Position numbers and translations under genes: made by a program. A DNA stretch of 64,000 bases from Oceanimonas sp. GK1 (lineage in GTDB: Bacteria; Pseudomonadota; Gammaproteobacteria; Enterobacterales; Aeromonadaceae): contig NC_016745.1 of assembly GCF_000243075.1 (NCBI RefSeq), positions 860,001 to 924,000 on the forward strand, given 5' to 3'. Within the stretch, counting starts at the first letter, position 1; each line of letters opens with the position of its first letter. Positions 53,415 to 63,238 of this stretch are shown here, in pieces. A model generated the notes under the pieces. It was not told where the DNA came from. It searched no databases and worked only from the letters and a program-made list of their open reading frames with translations.

Positions 53415-54388
53415 CAGATCACTCCCGCGCGCAGCAAATCGTGCATGTTAAAGGCCCCGACCGGGCGCCGTTCCTCGTCCAGCACCAGCAGGCCGCTTAT
53501 CTTTTTCTCTTCCATCAGTTTGACCGCCTCCGCCGCCAGCATGCCGGCGGGCACCGTGGTGCAGCTGCGGGTCATCACCTGGGCGATGCGAGTGTGGTGC
53601 ACATCTATCTTGTGATCCAGGGTGCGGCGCAGGTCACCGTCAGTATAGATGCCGGCCAGCCGGCCTTCGGCGTCGACCACGGCGGTAAAGCCCATGCCGC
53701 TGCGGCCGATTTCCAGCAGCGCCTCAATCACCAGGGTATCGAGGGCGACTTTCGGCACCCGCTCTTCCTTGTGCATGATGTCCGCCACCCGCAGCAGCAG
53801 CCGCTTGCCCAGGGCGCCGCCCGGATGGCTGAGGGCGAAGTCGTCAGCGGTAAAACCGCGGGCTTCCAGCAGTGCCACCGCCAGGGCGTCGCCCATGGCC
53901 AGGGTGGCGGTGGTGCTGGCGGTGGGGGCCAGCCCCAGGGGGCAGGCTTCCTGCTCGACCCGGGTACACAGGTGCACGTCCGCCTCCCGGGCCATGGTGG
54001 ACTCGGGCTTGCCGGTCATGCAGATCAGCTTGAGGCCGCGGCGCTTGAGCACCGGCAGCAGGGCGATGATCTCCTCGCTTTCCCCGGAATTGGACAGGGC
54101 CAGCACCACGTCCCGGCTGTCGATCATGCCCAGGTCGCCGTGGCTGGCTTCCCCCGGGTGCACGTAAAAGGCCGGGGTGCCGGTGCTGGCCAGGGTGGCG
54201 GCAATCTTGTTGGCAATATGGCCCGACTTGCCCATGCCGGTGACAATCACCTTGCCGGGGCAGTCAAACATCAGCCGGCAGGCACGATTGAAGGACTCAT
54301 CCAAATATTGATAAAGGCCGTCCAGGGCCGCCTTTTCAATATCGAGAACACGACGGGCGGTGGTACGATAATCAAATTCTGCTGACAT
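53414..54388 (-). CDS. kdsD: Arabinose-5-phosphate isomerase KdsD
   Basis: A 324-aa enzyme that makes arabinose 5-phosphate, the KDO precursor. An SIS domain comes first (VTGMGKSGHIANKIAATLASTG, with the later SNSGESEE substrate loop), then two CBS motifs (about 205-324). The ATG at 54388 has GGAG six bases before it; four more codons are open upstream from a GTG. It begins the minus-strand run to mgtE. The calcium/sodium antiporter gene yrbG, found between mlaF and kdsD in E. coli, is absent. Confidence 0.96.
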   Translation of the reverse strand: MSAEFDYRTTARRVLDIEKAALDGLYQYLDESFNRACRLMFDCPGKVIVTGMGKSGHIANKIAATLASTGTPAFYVHPGEASHGDLGMIDSRDVVLALSNSGESEEIIALLPVLKRRGLKLICMTGKPESTMAREADVHLCTRVEQEACPLGLAPTASTTATLAMGDALAVALLEARGFTADDFALSHPGGALGKRLLLRVADIMHKEERVPKVALDTLVIEALLEIGRSGMGFTAVVDAEGRLAGIYTDGDLRRTLDHKIDVHHTRIAQVMTRSCTTVPAGMLAAEAVKLMEEKKISGLLVLDEERRPVGAFNMHDLLRAGVI

Positions 54389-54414
54389 GGCTTTCTCCAC
54401 ACTGAGGCGGCGCC

Positions 54415-54420
54415 ATTATA
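54415..54420 (-). promoter_or_regulatory. kdsD promoter -10 element
   Basis: A consensus TATAAT on the minus strand, 26 bp before the kdsD ATG. No good -35 is seen 17 bp upstream (TCGCTT), so the promoter may need an activator. Confidence 0.5.
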
Positions 54421-54509
54421 GAAAAGCCCGGCCCGAGAAGCGACCGGCTTGATGCGTTGAGTCCTGAGTCTCCTGGGTCAGAGGGTGGCGCAAATTCGGT
54501 GTCATTCGG

Positions 54510-54538
54510 TTGCCGATATTCGGCCGAACCCCTACAAT
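54510..54538 (+). promoter_or_regulatory. mlaF promoter
   Basis: -35 TTGCCG (54510-54515), a 17-bp spacer and -10 TACAAT (54533-54538) predict a start near 54545, about 19 nt before the mlaF GTG. Confidence 0.6.
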
Positions 54539-54563
54539 CCTTTCTTTTTTGCGGGGACACAGC

Positions 54564-55364
54564 GTGAGTCAAAGCCTTGTCGAGATAAGGGACCTTTGCT
54601 TCAGCCATGGTGATCGCACTCTTTACGAGGGCATCAGCATGGACATTCCGCGCGGAAAGATCACCGCCATCATGGGGCCCAGCGGCATTGGCAAAACCAC
54701 CTTGCTGCGTCTGATCGGCGGTCAGATCAAGCCCGACAGCGGCGAGGTGCGCTTTGACGGCGAGTCGATTCCGTCCCTGGGCCGCCGCCGGCTGTACGAG
54801 GTGCGCCGGCGCATGGGAATGCTGTTTCAGAGTGGCGCCCTGTTTACCGGCCTGTCGGTATTTGACAACGTGGCCTTTCCCCTGCGCGAGCACAGCGGCC
54901 TGCCGGAAGCCATTATTCACACCCTGGTGATGATGAAGCTGGAAGCGGTGGGCCTGCGCGGGGCCGCCCAGTTGTTTCCGTCTGAGCTCTCCGGCGGCAT
55001 GGCCCGGCGCGCGGCCCTGGCCCGCAGCATCGCCCTGGATCCGGAACTGATCATGTACGACGAGCCCTTTGCCGGGCAGGATCCCATCAGCATGGGCGTA
55101 CTGGTACGGCTGATCGCCGAGCTCAACCGGGCCCAGCAGCTCACCTCCATCGTGGTGACCCACGACGTGGACGAGGTGATGACCATCGCCGACTACGCCT
55201 ACATCATCGCCAATAAAAAGGTGATTGCCGCGGGTACTCCCGAGGAGCTGCGGGTCCATCAGGATCCCCAGGTGATTCAATTTTTGCGGGGCGAGGCGGA
55301 CGGGCCCGTGCCCTTCCATTACCCGGCCCCGGACTACAGGGAGTCACTGGCTTATGCTGATTGA
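54564..55364 (+). CDS. mlaF: Phospholipid transport ATPase MlaF
   Basis: The ATPase of the Mla system that keeps phospholipids out of the outer leaflet of the outer membrane. The 266-aa product has Walker A GPSGIGKT (38-45), signature [14 protein letters not shown], Walker [14 protein letters not shown] and H-loop VTHD. The C-terminal [15 protein letters not shown] segment is typical of MlaF, where it clasps the partner subunit. The start is a GTG with GGGG seven bases upstream. It overlaps mlaE by 11 bp. Confidence 0.96.
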   Translation: MSQSLVEIRDLCFSHGDRTLYEGISMDIPRGKITAIMGPSGIGKTTLLRLIGGQIKPDSGEVRFDGESIPSLGRRRLYEVRRRMGMLFQSGALFTGLSVFDNVAFPLREHSGLPEAIIHTLVMMKLEAVGLRGAAQLFPSELSGGMARRAALARSIALDPELIMYDEPFAGQDPISMGVLVRLIAELNRAQQLTSIVVTHDVDEVMTIADYAYIIANKKVIAAGTPEELRVHQDPQVIQFLRGEADGPVPFHYPAPDYRESLAYAD

Positions 55365-56133
55365 CGTGATTGGCCGTCTCGGCCGCCAGGGGGTGTCCGG
55401 TCTCACCGCCCTGGGCCGGGCCGGTTTTATGCTGAGCCACGCCCTGGTGGGGCGGCCGCAGCCGAAAAAGCACTTTCCACTGCTGGTACAGCAATTGCAC
55501 GTGGTCGGCGTCCAGTCGGTGCTGATCATCCTGGTGTCGGGCATGTTTATCGGCATGGTGCTGGCCCTGCAGGGCTATAACGTGCTGGTGGACTTCGGTG
55601 CCGAGGGCAGCCTGGGACCGCTGGTGTCGCTGTCGTTGCTGCGGGAGCTGGGGCCGGTGGTCACCGCCCTGCTGTTCGCCGGCCGGGCCGGCTCTGCCCT
55701 GACCGCCGAGCTGGGCCTGATGAAGGCCACCGAGCAGCTGTCCAGCCTGGAAATGATGGGGGTGGATCCACTGCGCCGGGTGGTGGCGCCCCGCTTCTGG
55801 GCCGGCTTTATCAGCATGCCGTTGCTGGCGTTTCTGTTCAACATGATCGGTATCTGGGGCGCCAAGCTGGTGGGCGTGGACTGGCTGGGGGTGGACGAAG
55901 GCGGCTTCTGGTCTGCCATGCAGGCGGCGGTGGACTGGCAGGAAGACATCATGCAGGGCTTTGTCAAAAGCCTGGTGTTCGCCCTGGTGGTCACCTGGAT
56001 TGCCCTGTTCAACGGGTTTGATGCCAGGCCCACGGCGGCGGGCATCAGTCAGGCGACTACCCGTACCGTGGTTCATTCTTCTCTGGCGGTGCTGGGGCTC
56101 GACTTCGTGCTCACCGCCATCATGTTCGGGTAA
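55354..56133 (+). CDS. mlaE: Phospholipid transport permease MlaE
   Basis: A 259-aa inner-membrane permease: an interfacial N-terminal helix followed by five hydrophobic helices. The family motif [20 protein letters not shown] precedes [20 protein letters not shown]. Unlike the permease at 19342 it has no fused STAS domain; MlaB is encoded separately downstream. It translates in overlap with mlaF and lies six bases before mlaD. Confidence 0.97.
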   Translation: MLIDVIGRLGRQGVSGLTALGRAGFMLSHALVGRPQPKKHFPLLVQQLHVVGVQSVLIILVSGMFIGMVLALQGYNVLVDFGAEGSLGPLVSLSLLRELGPVVTALLFAGRAGSALTAELGLMKATEQLSSLEMMGVDPLRRVVAPRFWAGFISMPLLAFLFNMIGIWGAKLVGVDWLGVDEGGFWSAMQAAVDWQEDIMQGFVKSLVFALVVTWIALFNGFDARPTAAGISQATTRTVVHSSLAVLGLDFVLTAIMFG

Positions 56134-56139
56134 GCGATA

Positions 56140-56613
56140 ATGAAATACAGCAAACTGGAATTCAGCGTCGGCTGCTTTATGCTGGCCGGCATCGGCGCCC
56201 TGCTGCTGCTGGCCTTCAAGGTGGCCGGCGTGAACGTCAATGGTCAGGGTGAAACCTATACCCTCTATGCCCGTTTTGACAACATCGGAGGCCTCAAGGT
56301 ACGTTCCCCGGTCAAGGTGGGGGGCGTGGTGGTGGGCCGGGTGGCCGACATCACTCTGGACAGCGGCACTCAGGTGCCGGTGGTGACCCTGGCGGTGAAC
56401 CGGGAGGCGGGCGAGTTTGCCGAGAGCAGCACCGCCGCCATTCTGACCTCCGGCCTGCTGGGCGAGCAGTACCTGGGCATTACCCCGGGCTTTGCCGACG
56501 AGGAGATGGGCATTGGCATGCTCAAGGACGGTGACACCATTGCCGACACCCAGTCCGCCCTGGTACTGGAAGAGCTGATCGGCAAGTTTATTTATTCCAT
56601 CGGTAAAGACTGA
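56140..56613 (+). CDS. mlaD: MCE protein MlaD
   Basis: A 157-aa protein with one N-terminal helix and a single MCE domain (FDNIGGLKVRSPVKVGGVVV). It forms the hexameric ring over MlaE that hands lipid to or takes it from MlaC. The LTSGLLGEQYLGITPG stretch is conserved. This is the short, standard form, about half the length of the MCE protein at 21230. Confidence 0.97.
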   Translation: MKYSKLEFSVGCFMLAGIGALLLLAFKVAGVNVNGQGETYTLYARFDNIGGLKVRSPVKVGGVVVGRVADITLDSGTQVPVVTLAVNREAGEFAESSTAAILTSGLLGEQYLGITPGFADEEMGIGMLKDGDTIADTQSALVLEELIGKFIYSIGKD

Positions 56614-56638
56614 ACCGGCGTTGTGCCGAGGAGGAAGC

Positions 56639-57271
56639 ATGAAAACACGACTGATGTCCTGGCTGCTGGTGCTGACCGGCCTGTTTGCGATGCCGGCCCT
56701 GGCGGCGAACGATCCTTACGTGCTGGTGGATCAGGTGGCCCAGCGCACCTTTGACCGGCTGGAGCGGGAACAGAATGAAATTTCATCCAACCCCGAGCAC
56801 CTGCGCACCATAGTGCGGGAAGAAATGCTGCCGGCGGTGGACGTGCGCTTTTCCGCCTTTCGGGTGATTGGCAGCCAGCTCAACCAGACCACCGCCGAGC
56901 AGCGCGAACGCTTTGTCGACGCCTTCAGCGATTACCTGGTGGTGACCTATGCCGACGCCCTGGCCGCCTACCGTCAGCAGACCGTCAACATCGGCAAGGG
57001 CGCGGTGGGGCCGGAAGACAAGCTGGCGACGGTGCCGGTGACGGTACTGGAGCCGAACAAGCCCGAAATCAAGCTGGAATTCAAGCTGCGCAAAAACAGC
57101 CGCACCGGCGAATGGAAAGTATTTGACATGATTGCCGAAGGCATCAGCCTGCTGTCCGCCAAGCAATCGGAGCTCAGTGGCCTTATTCGCCAGAAGGGCA
57201 TCGATGCGGTCAGCGGCCAGTTGCGTGAGCTGACCAGCAAGCCGGTAACCCCGCTGGACACCGCCCAATGA
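56639..57271 (+). CDS. mlaC: Periplasmic phospholipid shuttle MlaC
   Basis: A 210-aa periplasmic lipid carrier with a signal peptide ending near residue 23 (PALA-A). Family features include NPEHLRTIVREEMLP and the FSDYLVVTYADALAAY helix. MlaC ferries single phospholipids between MlaA-OmpC at the outer membrane and MlaFEDB. The ATG at 56639 follows a strong GAGGAGGAA site. mlaA is not in the window. Confidence 0.95.
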   Translation: MKTRLMSWLLVLTGLFAMPALAANDPYVLVDQVAQRTFDRLEREQNEISSNPEHLRTIVREEMLPAVDVRFSAFRVIGSQLNQTTAEQRERFVDAFSDYLVVTYADALAAYRQQTVNIGKGAVGPEDKLATVPVTVLEPNKPEIKLEFKLRKNSRTGEWKVFDMIAEGISLLSAKQSELSGLIRQKGIDAVSGQLRELTSKPVTPLDTAQ

Positions 57272-57538
57272 AACTGACCCGCCCCCTGACCCGGGAGCAG
57301 TTGCCTGCCTGGTGGGCGGAGCGTGATACCCTGTTTGCCGAGACCACGGCGGATCTGAGCGGGGTGGAGCGCATCGACTCGGTGGGGCTGGCGTTGCTGG
57401 TGCAGTGGAGCCAGGCCCTGGCGGCCCGCGATCAGCGGCTGGCGCTGGGCTCTCCCCCCGACAGCTTTTATCCTCTTGCCGATTTATATGGAGTCAGCTC
57501 GCTGTTCGAGCTGGCCAACACCGATTCCCGGAGCCAAC

Positions 57539-57552
<14 letters not shown>
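57268..57552 (+). CDS. mlaB: STAS-domain protein MlaB
   Basis: A 94-aa cytoplasmic STAS protein that binds and stabilises MlaF. The pattern ADLSGVERIDSVGLALLVQW matches the phosphoserine-bearing loop of the family. It overlaps mlaC by four bases and ibaG by 14 bp. Confidence 0.93.
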
Positions 57553-59067
<1,515 letters not shown>

Positions 59068-59075
59068 GCCCCGTG

Positions 59076-59101
59076 ACTGGGGACTGGGGACTGGGGATTG
59101 G
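59076..59101 (+). repeat. ACTGGGG heptamer tract after murA
   Basis: Three tandem ACTGGGG units (59076-59096) followed by ATTGG. The unit is seven bases, like the TAATCCC array 40 bp further on. Its G-rich strand is the plus strand, whereas the G-rich strand of the TAATCCC array is the minus strand. Confidence 0.8.
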
Positions 59102-59139
59102 CCTGGTTTCCAGCCCCATTCTTAATTCTTACGCTTTCC

Positions 59140-59171
59140 TAATCCCTAATCCCTAATCCCTAATCCCTAAT
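59140..59171. repeat. TAATCCC tandem array, left part (interrupted by the IS)
   Basis: Four full TAATCCC units plus TAAT. The array stops at the left end of the IS3-family element and resumes in phase, allowing for a 3-bp duplication, on its other side. Confidence 0.95.
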
Positions 59172-59219
59172 TGGACTGGCCCGAAAAAAGTAGACACCTT
59201 CATTTAATGAGAAGGTGTT

Positions 59220-59537
59220 ATGAAGTACAAACCCCACCGTCACTTTAGCGATGCATTCAAACGTGAGGCCGTCGAGGCCTCGCTATCCACCACAGAGACA
59301 CAAGCTCAGCTTGCTGGCAGACTCGGGATCCATCCTAACCAATTGAGTCGCTGGCGCAGAGAGTGGATCATGACCAAGAAATCATCTGACAAAGCAGTTG
59401 AAAACATCGGACCAGAAAAAAGTTTGCAGGATCTGGAGCGTGAAAATGCTCGACTGAAGAAGCTGCTTGAACGAAAAGAGCTGGAGAACGAAATCCTAAA
59501 AAAGGCGCAAGAGTACTTCGCCAAGCACAGCAAGTAA
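59220..59537 (+). CDS. IS3-family transposase OrfA
   Basis: A 105-aa DNA-binding protein: a helix-turn-helix (HFSDAFKREAVEASL through GIHPNQLSRWRREW) and a leucine-zipper helix (about 65-100, rich in Leu/Glu/Lys) used for multimerisation. The heptamer A-AAA-AAG at 59498-59504 is the -1 slippery signal near its 3' end, in the right phase to join OrfB. Base composition is clearly less GC-rich than neighbouring genes. Confidence 0.95.
   Translation: MKYKPHRHFSDAFKREAVEASLSTTETQAQLAGRLGIHPNQLSRWRREWIMTKKSSDKAVENIGPEKSLQDLERENARLKKLLERKELENEILKKAQEYFAKHSK
59498..59504 (+). other. Programmed -1 frameshift site in the IS
   Basis: A-AAA-AAG in the OrfA frame, the canonical X-XXY-YYZ heptamer of IS3 elements. 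After slipping, the reading frame is open into OrfB. Confidence 0.85.
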
Positions 59538-59587
59538 GGTTTGCCTTTATCGAGGCTCACCGAAGTCAACGCTGGCGGGTCTCGATA

Positions 59588-60397
59588 ATGTGTGAAGTAC
59601 TCAATGTGTCACGAGCGGGATATTATCGTTGGCGAGCACGTCAGCATGCTCCGGGAGAACGTGTCATCAAGCGACAAACTCTGAAAACCTTCCTGCTCGA
59701 GCGAGCCAGGCAACAGAAGAATGTGCCGGGTTATCGCAAGCTGTGGCTGGAAGCACGGGATGCCGGGTTCTGCTGCGGCAAGAACCAGGTTCAGCGCTTG
59801 CTGAGAGACGCTGGTTACCATTCATGCACGGCTCTTAAAGCAGGGTATCAAAAGCCGACATCATTCTTGCCTGTGCTACCGAACTTGCTGAATCGCCGCT
59901 TCTCGGTTGGTGCGGCAAATCGAGTCTGGGTATCAGATATTACTCAAATCCGGTGCCACGAAGGCTGGCTCTACATCGCAGTAGTCCTGGACCTGGGTAC
60001 ACGTCGCGTGGTGAGCCGAGCCATGGGTGCCATCAATAGCGCCCAGCTGGTGCTGGAGGCCCTTGAGCAGGCATGGCAACATCAGCGGCCAGATGGGACA
60101 CAGTTGTTGTTCCACTCTGACCAGGGGAGTCAGTATCGCAGCGAAGAGGTGATGAGATGGCTCACTACACGGGGAATCACCATCAGCATGTCTCGGCGAG
60201 GTAACTGCTGGGATAACGCCTGTTCGGAAAGCTTCTTCGCGCTGCTCAAGAAGGAATGGACACATCCATTAGGAATGCTCGGAAGAGACGAAATGGCAGA
60301 TGAAGTCCGGTATTATACGGACGAGTATTACCCGAAAGTGCGGCGCCACATGGCGCTGGGAGGAATAACTCCCAATGCCTACGCAGCTGCCGCTTAA
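59588..60397 (+). CDS. IS3-family transposase OrfB (DDE integrase domain)
   Basis: A 269-aa frame with an rve-type catalytic core: D117 in WVSDITQI, D178 in HSDQGSQY and E214 in DNACSESFF, giving the D-D-35-E spacing. It lies in the -1 frame relative to orfA, and the -1 frame is open from the slippery site at 59504 through 59587. Active transposase is therefore expected as an OrfAB fusion of about 390 aa. The ATG given here is only the first Met of the open part. Confidence 0.95.
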   Translation: MCEVLNVSRAGYYRWRARQHAPGERVIKRQTLKTFLLERARQQKNVPGYRKLWLEARDAGFCCGKNQVQRLLRDAGYHSCTALKAGYQKPTSFLPVLPNLLNRRFSVGAANRVWVSDITQIRCHEGWLYIAVVLDLGTRRVVSRAMGAINSAQLVLEALEQAWQHQRPDGTQLLFHSDQGSQYRSEEVMRWLTTRGITISMSRRGNCWDNACSESFFALLKKEWTHPLGMLGRDEMADEVRYYTDEYYPKVRRHMALGGITPNAYAAAA

Positions 60398-60428
60398 CTT
60401 AAGTGTCTACTTTATCGGGGCCACTCCA

Positions 60429-60469
60429 AATCCCTAATCCCTAATCCCTAATCCCTAATCCCTAATCCC
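60429..60469. repeat. TAATCCC tandem array, right part
   Basis: Begins AATCCC (AAT being the IS target duplication) and continues with five full TAATCCC units, ending five bases before the degS stop. Joined to the left part it makes about ten copies. The minus strand reads (GGGATTA)n, with enough GGG runs to form a G-quadruplex. Confidence 0.95.
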
Positions 60470-60474
60470 TCTTT

Positions 60475-61572
60475 TTATCTCAGTCGCTGAAAGCGGCGAT
60501 CTTCCTCGATCTGTACCGGCAGGGTCAGGATCTTGCCTTCCCGCAGCACCGTCACGCGAATTTCCGTGCCCGGCCGGGTTTCCGCCACCATGTCCATGGC
60601 TTGGCGGGTGTTGGCGATCTCCTCGCCGTTGATGGCCAGCAGCACGTCGCCGCTTTCAATGCCGGCCTTGTCGGCGGGCGCATTGGTGCTGACGCTGTCC
60701 ACATAGATGCCGGCGCGCTCTTCCAGGTTCAGCAGCCGGGCCATGACCGGGGGAATATCGGCGCCGCCAATGCCCAGGTAACCCCGGATCACTCGACCGT
60801 TGGCGATCAGATCCTGCATGATGCGGGTGGCGAGGGCATAGGGAATGGCAAAACTGATGCCATAGCTTTCCTGGTGGGCCACGCTCTGGAAAGAAGCGGT
60901 ATTGATGCCCACCAGTTCGCCATACACATTGACCAGGGCGCCGCCGGAGTTGCCGGCATTGATGGCAGCGTCGGTCTGCAGCAAATCCTGGCGGCCGTTG
61001 CTGTCCGGCCCCATGCTCGACAGGCCGCTGCGGCCGGTGGCGCTGATGATCCCCTGGGTGATGGTCTGGCCTACGTTGTAGGGGTTGCCGATAGCCAGCA
61101 CGATGTCGCCCACCTGGGGCGCGAGATCCTCGCTCTGGGGAATGACCGGCAGCCGGTCGGCGTCGATTTTCAGCACCGCCAGATCCGTGGGCACATCAAA
61201 GCCGATCACCTTGCCGGCGATAATGCGGCCATCCTGCAGCGCCACTATCACCTGATCCGCTTCGGCGATCACGTGGTAGTTGGTGAGCACATAGCCCCTC
61301 GGCGACATGATCACGCCCGAGCCCAGGCCGGTGGCGCTCAGCTCGGGGCTGGTGCCGCCATGCTGAAAACTGCGGGTGTAGATATTGACCACGGCGGGAC
61401 CGGCCCGGGCGGCGGCGTAGGCAAAACTGGTGATGCCGGCCTGGGGATTACGCCACCAGTGTTCGATGGACTGGGTACGCAGCTGGGGAAACAGCAGCAA
61501 CAGCAGCACGGCCATCAGTACGCCGTAGAGCACGCCCTGAAGACTGTATTTGAAAAGAGTGGCTGGCCGCAT
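60475..61572 (-). CDS. degS: Periplasmic serine protease DegS
   Basis: The inner-membrane-anchored protease that senses misfolded porins and cuts RseA to release sigma-E. The 365-aa product has one N-terminal helix (about 8-28), a trypsin-like domain with H100, D130 and S209 (GNSGGAL), and a single PDZ domain (about 260-355). A single PDZ and the membrane anchor separate it from DegQ. The ATG at 61572 gives the usual N-terminus; the frame is open 18 codons upstream. It lies downstream of degQ on the same strand with a hairpin between. Confidence 0.95.
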   Translation of the reverse strand: MRPATLFKYSLQGVLYGVLMAVLLLLLFPQLRTQSIEHWWRNPQAGITSFAYAAARAGPAVVNIYTRSFQHGGTSPELSATGLGSGVIMSPRGYVLTNYHVIAEADQVIVALQDGRIIAGKVIGFDVPTDLAVLKIDADRLPVIPQSEDLAPQVGDIVLAIGNPYNVGQTITQGIISATGRSGLSSMGPDSNGRQDLLQTDAAINAGNSGGALVNVYGELVGINTASFQSVAHQESYGISFAIPYALATRIMQDLIANGRVIRGYLGIGGADIPPVMARLLNLEERAGIYVDSVSTNAPADKAGIESGDVLLAINGEEIANTRQAMDMVAETRPGTEIRVTVLREGKILTLPVQIEEDRRFQRLR

Positions 61573-61624
61573 GGCATGAGACGGTGGCTGTTGAATCCAC
61601 CAAGCATAACATAAAGGAAAGGCC

Positions 61625-61654
61625 AAGGGAGTGCTGCCGGCGGCAGACTCCCTT
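61625..61654 (-). terminator. Hairpin between degQ and degS
   Basis: A 13-14-bp stem with one mismatch, AAGGGAGTCTGCC/GGCAGCACTCCCTT on the minus strand, 13 nt after the degQ stop, followed by a broken T-rich stretch. A partial terminator would let degQ be induced without equal rise in degS. Confidence 0.6.
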
Positions 61655-61667
61655 TGGTGTCAGGGAG

Positions 61668-63026
61668 TTATCTCAGTACCAGGTAAATGGAGGAGTTGCC
61701 GCGCTGAATGTTCAGGGCCAGCACTTCCGGTTTGGCCTCGATGATCTTGCGCAGCTCGCCCAGCTCTCTGACCCGCTGACGGTTGACGCCGATGATGACG
61801 TCCCCTTCCTCCAGGCCGGCCATGGCGGCGGGGGAGCGGGGCGTGATCTCGGTGATCCGCACCCCGCGCACGGCGTCGCCCCGCTCGCTGTTGGCCAGGG
61901 AGGCGCCTTCCAGTGCCGGGTGCAGGGTGTTGGCCGACAGGCTTTGCTCACTGGCCCGGTCCAGGGTGACGTCCACGGTGCTTTCCTTGCCGTCCCGGAA
62001 CAGGCCCAGGCTGACGGTGCGGTCGGCGCCCATGGTGGCCACCTTGGCGCGCAGCTCGCCAAAGGAGCGGATCGGCTTGCCGTCCAGGCTGATGATGATG
62101 TCCCCAGCCTTGAGTCCGGCCTTGGCGGCGGCGGAGTCTTCCAGTACCTGGCTAACAAAGGCGCCGTGCTGGCTGCGGTAGCCAAAGGTGCGGGCCAGCT
62201 CGGAGGTCAGCTCGCCGCCCATCACACCCAGCACACCCCGGCGCACTTCCCCGTATTCCAGAATTTGATCCACCAGGTTTTTCACCATGTTGGCGGGAAT
62301 GGCGAAGCCGATGCCGATGTTGCCGCCACCCGGGCCCAGAATGGCGGTGTTGATGCCCACCAGCTTGCCATCCAGATCGAGCAGGGCGCCCCCCGAGTTG
62401 CCGGAGTTGATGGCGGCGTCGGTCTGAATGAAGTTTTCCAGGTTTTCCACGTTGAGCCCGGTGCGCCCAAGAGCGCTGATCACGCCGGTGGTCACGGTCT
62501 GGCCGAGGCCGAAGGGGTTGCCGATGGCGATGGCGAAATCCCCCACCCTGAGCTTGTCGGAGTCGGCGAAGTCAATTTCCACCAGGTTTTTGGCATCCAC
62601 CTTGAGCAGGGCAATATCGGTCTGCTGGTCGGTGCCGATCAGCTCGGCTTCGTATTCCTGACCGTCGGTCAGGGTGATGAGGATCTTGTCGGCGTCGTCG
62701 ATGACGTGGTTGTTGGTGATCACATAGCCCTTGTCGGCATCAATGATGACCCCGGAGCCCAGGGCCTGAAAGGGGCGCTCGCGCACCTGCTCGCCGGGCA
62801 CGTTGGGGCCAAAGAAAAAGCGGAACGGCTCGGGCAGGACCTGGCGGCTGATCTTGCTGCCGGAGACCGAGATATTGACCACGCCGGGGCTGACCTTTTC
62901 CACCACCGGAGCCAGGCTGTTGATCTCGCTACCGGCGCCAAAGGGCAGGGCGGCCTGGGCCGCGGGCAGGGCGGCGAACCCCATGCTCAGGGCCAGGGCG
63001 GAAACCAGGGGGAGTCGACCTTTCAT
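61668..63026 (-). CDS. degQ: Periplasmic Do-family protease/chaperone DegQ
   Basis: A 452-aa exported HtrA protease that degrades misfolded envelope proteins. The signal peptide ends near residue 25 (AQA). Catalytic residues are H107 (TNNHVID), D137 and S211 (NSGNSGGAL); two PDZ domains follow (about 255-345 and 365-450). The short Q-linker (LA loop) and the length resemble DegQ (455 aa) more than DegP (474 aa). The minus-strand upstream region has a sigma-E-type promoter, the kind of control known for degP, so this protein may cover both roles. Confidence 0.95.
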   Translation of the reverse strand: MKGRLPLVSALALSMGFAALPAAQAALPFGAGSEINSLAPVVEKVSPGVVNISVSGSKISRQVLPEPFRFFFGPNVPGEQVRERPFQALGSGVIIDADKGYVITNNHVIDDADKILITLTDGQEYEAELIGTDQQTDIALLKVDAKNLVEIDFADSDKLRVGDFAIAIGNPFGLGQTVTTGVISALGRTGLNVENLENFIQTDAAINSGNSGGALLDLDGKLVGINTAILGPGGGNIGIGFAIPANMVKNLVDQILEYGEVRRGVLGVMGGELTSELARTFGYRSQHGAFVSQVLEDSAAAKAGLKAGDIIISLDGKPIRSFGELRAKVATMGADRTVSLGLFRDGKESTVDVTLDRASEQSLSANTLHPALEGASLANSERGDAVRGVRITEITPRSPAAMAGLEEGDVIIGVNRQRVRELGELRKIIEAKPEVLALNIQRGNSSIYLVLR

Positions 63027-63073
63027 GCATATGCTCCTAACTGTTCAAATGATAAATGCCGGAAATTGCTTGT

Positions 63074-63101
63074 TCAGACTCGCCGTCGTGAGCGGAGTTC
63101 C
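63074..63101 (-). promoter_or_regulatory. Sigma-E (RpoE) promoter of degQ
   Basis: On the minus strand GGAACTC (63101-63095), a 16-bp spacer and TCTGA (63078-63074) match the sigma-E consensus GGAACTT-N16-TCTGA at 11 of 12 positions. The predicted start, near 63068, is about 40 nt before the degQ ATG. Confidence 0.75.
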
Positions 63102-63238
63102 GTGCCAGCGTGTCAAATGGTGCTGCTTTCATTAATTGTGGTTTTTGTGTGGAAGATCAAGCCTCTGCCGGCCATTCCTTGCCCTGTCCCAACCCGCCTC
63201 GCTACACTGGCGGCCCTTGCGTTCATTCAGTGATTGCC

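Larger units (their letters stand above)
59172..60428 (+). mobile_element. IS3-family insertion sequence, apparently intact
   Basis: A 1257-bp element with imperfect terminal inverted repeats: TGGACTGGCCCGAAAAAAGT on the left and, reading in from the right, TGGAGTGGCCCCGATAAAGT, both continuing AGACAC. The flanking AAT is present on both sides (59169-59171 and 60429-60431), a 3-bp target duplication fitting IS3 elements. It carries orfA and orfB joined by an A6G frameshift site, with an intact DDE triad. It landed inside the TAATCCC array between murA and degS. The subgroup was not determined. Confidence 0.95.

Noticed and set aside
59140-60469. CRISPR array
   Set aside because: The repeats are 7 bp, contiguous and without spacers; it is a simple tandem array.
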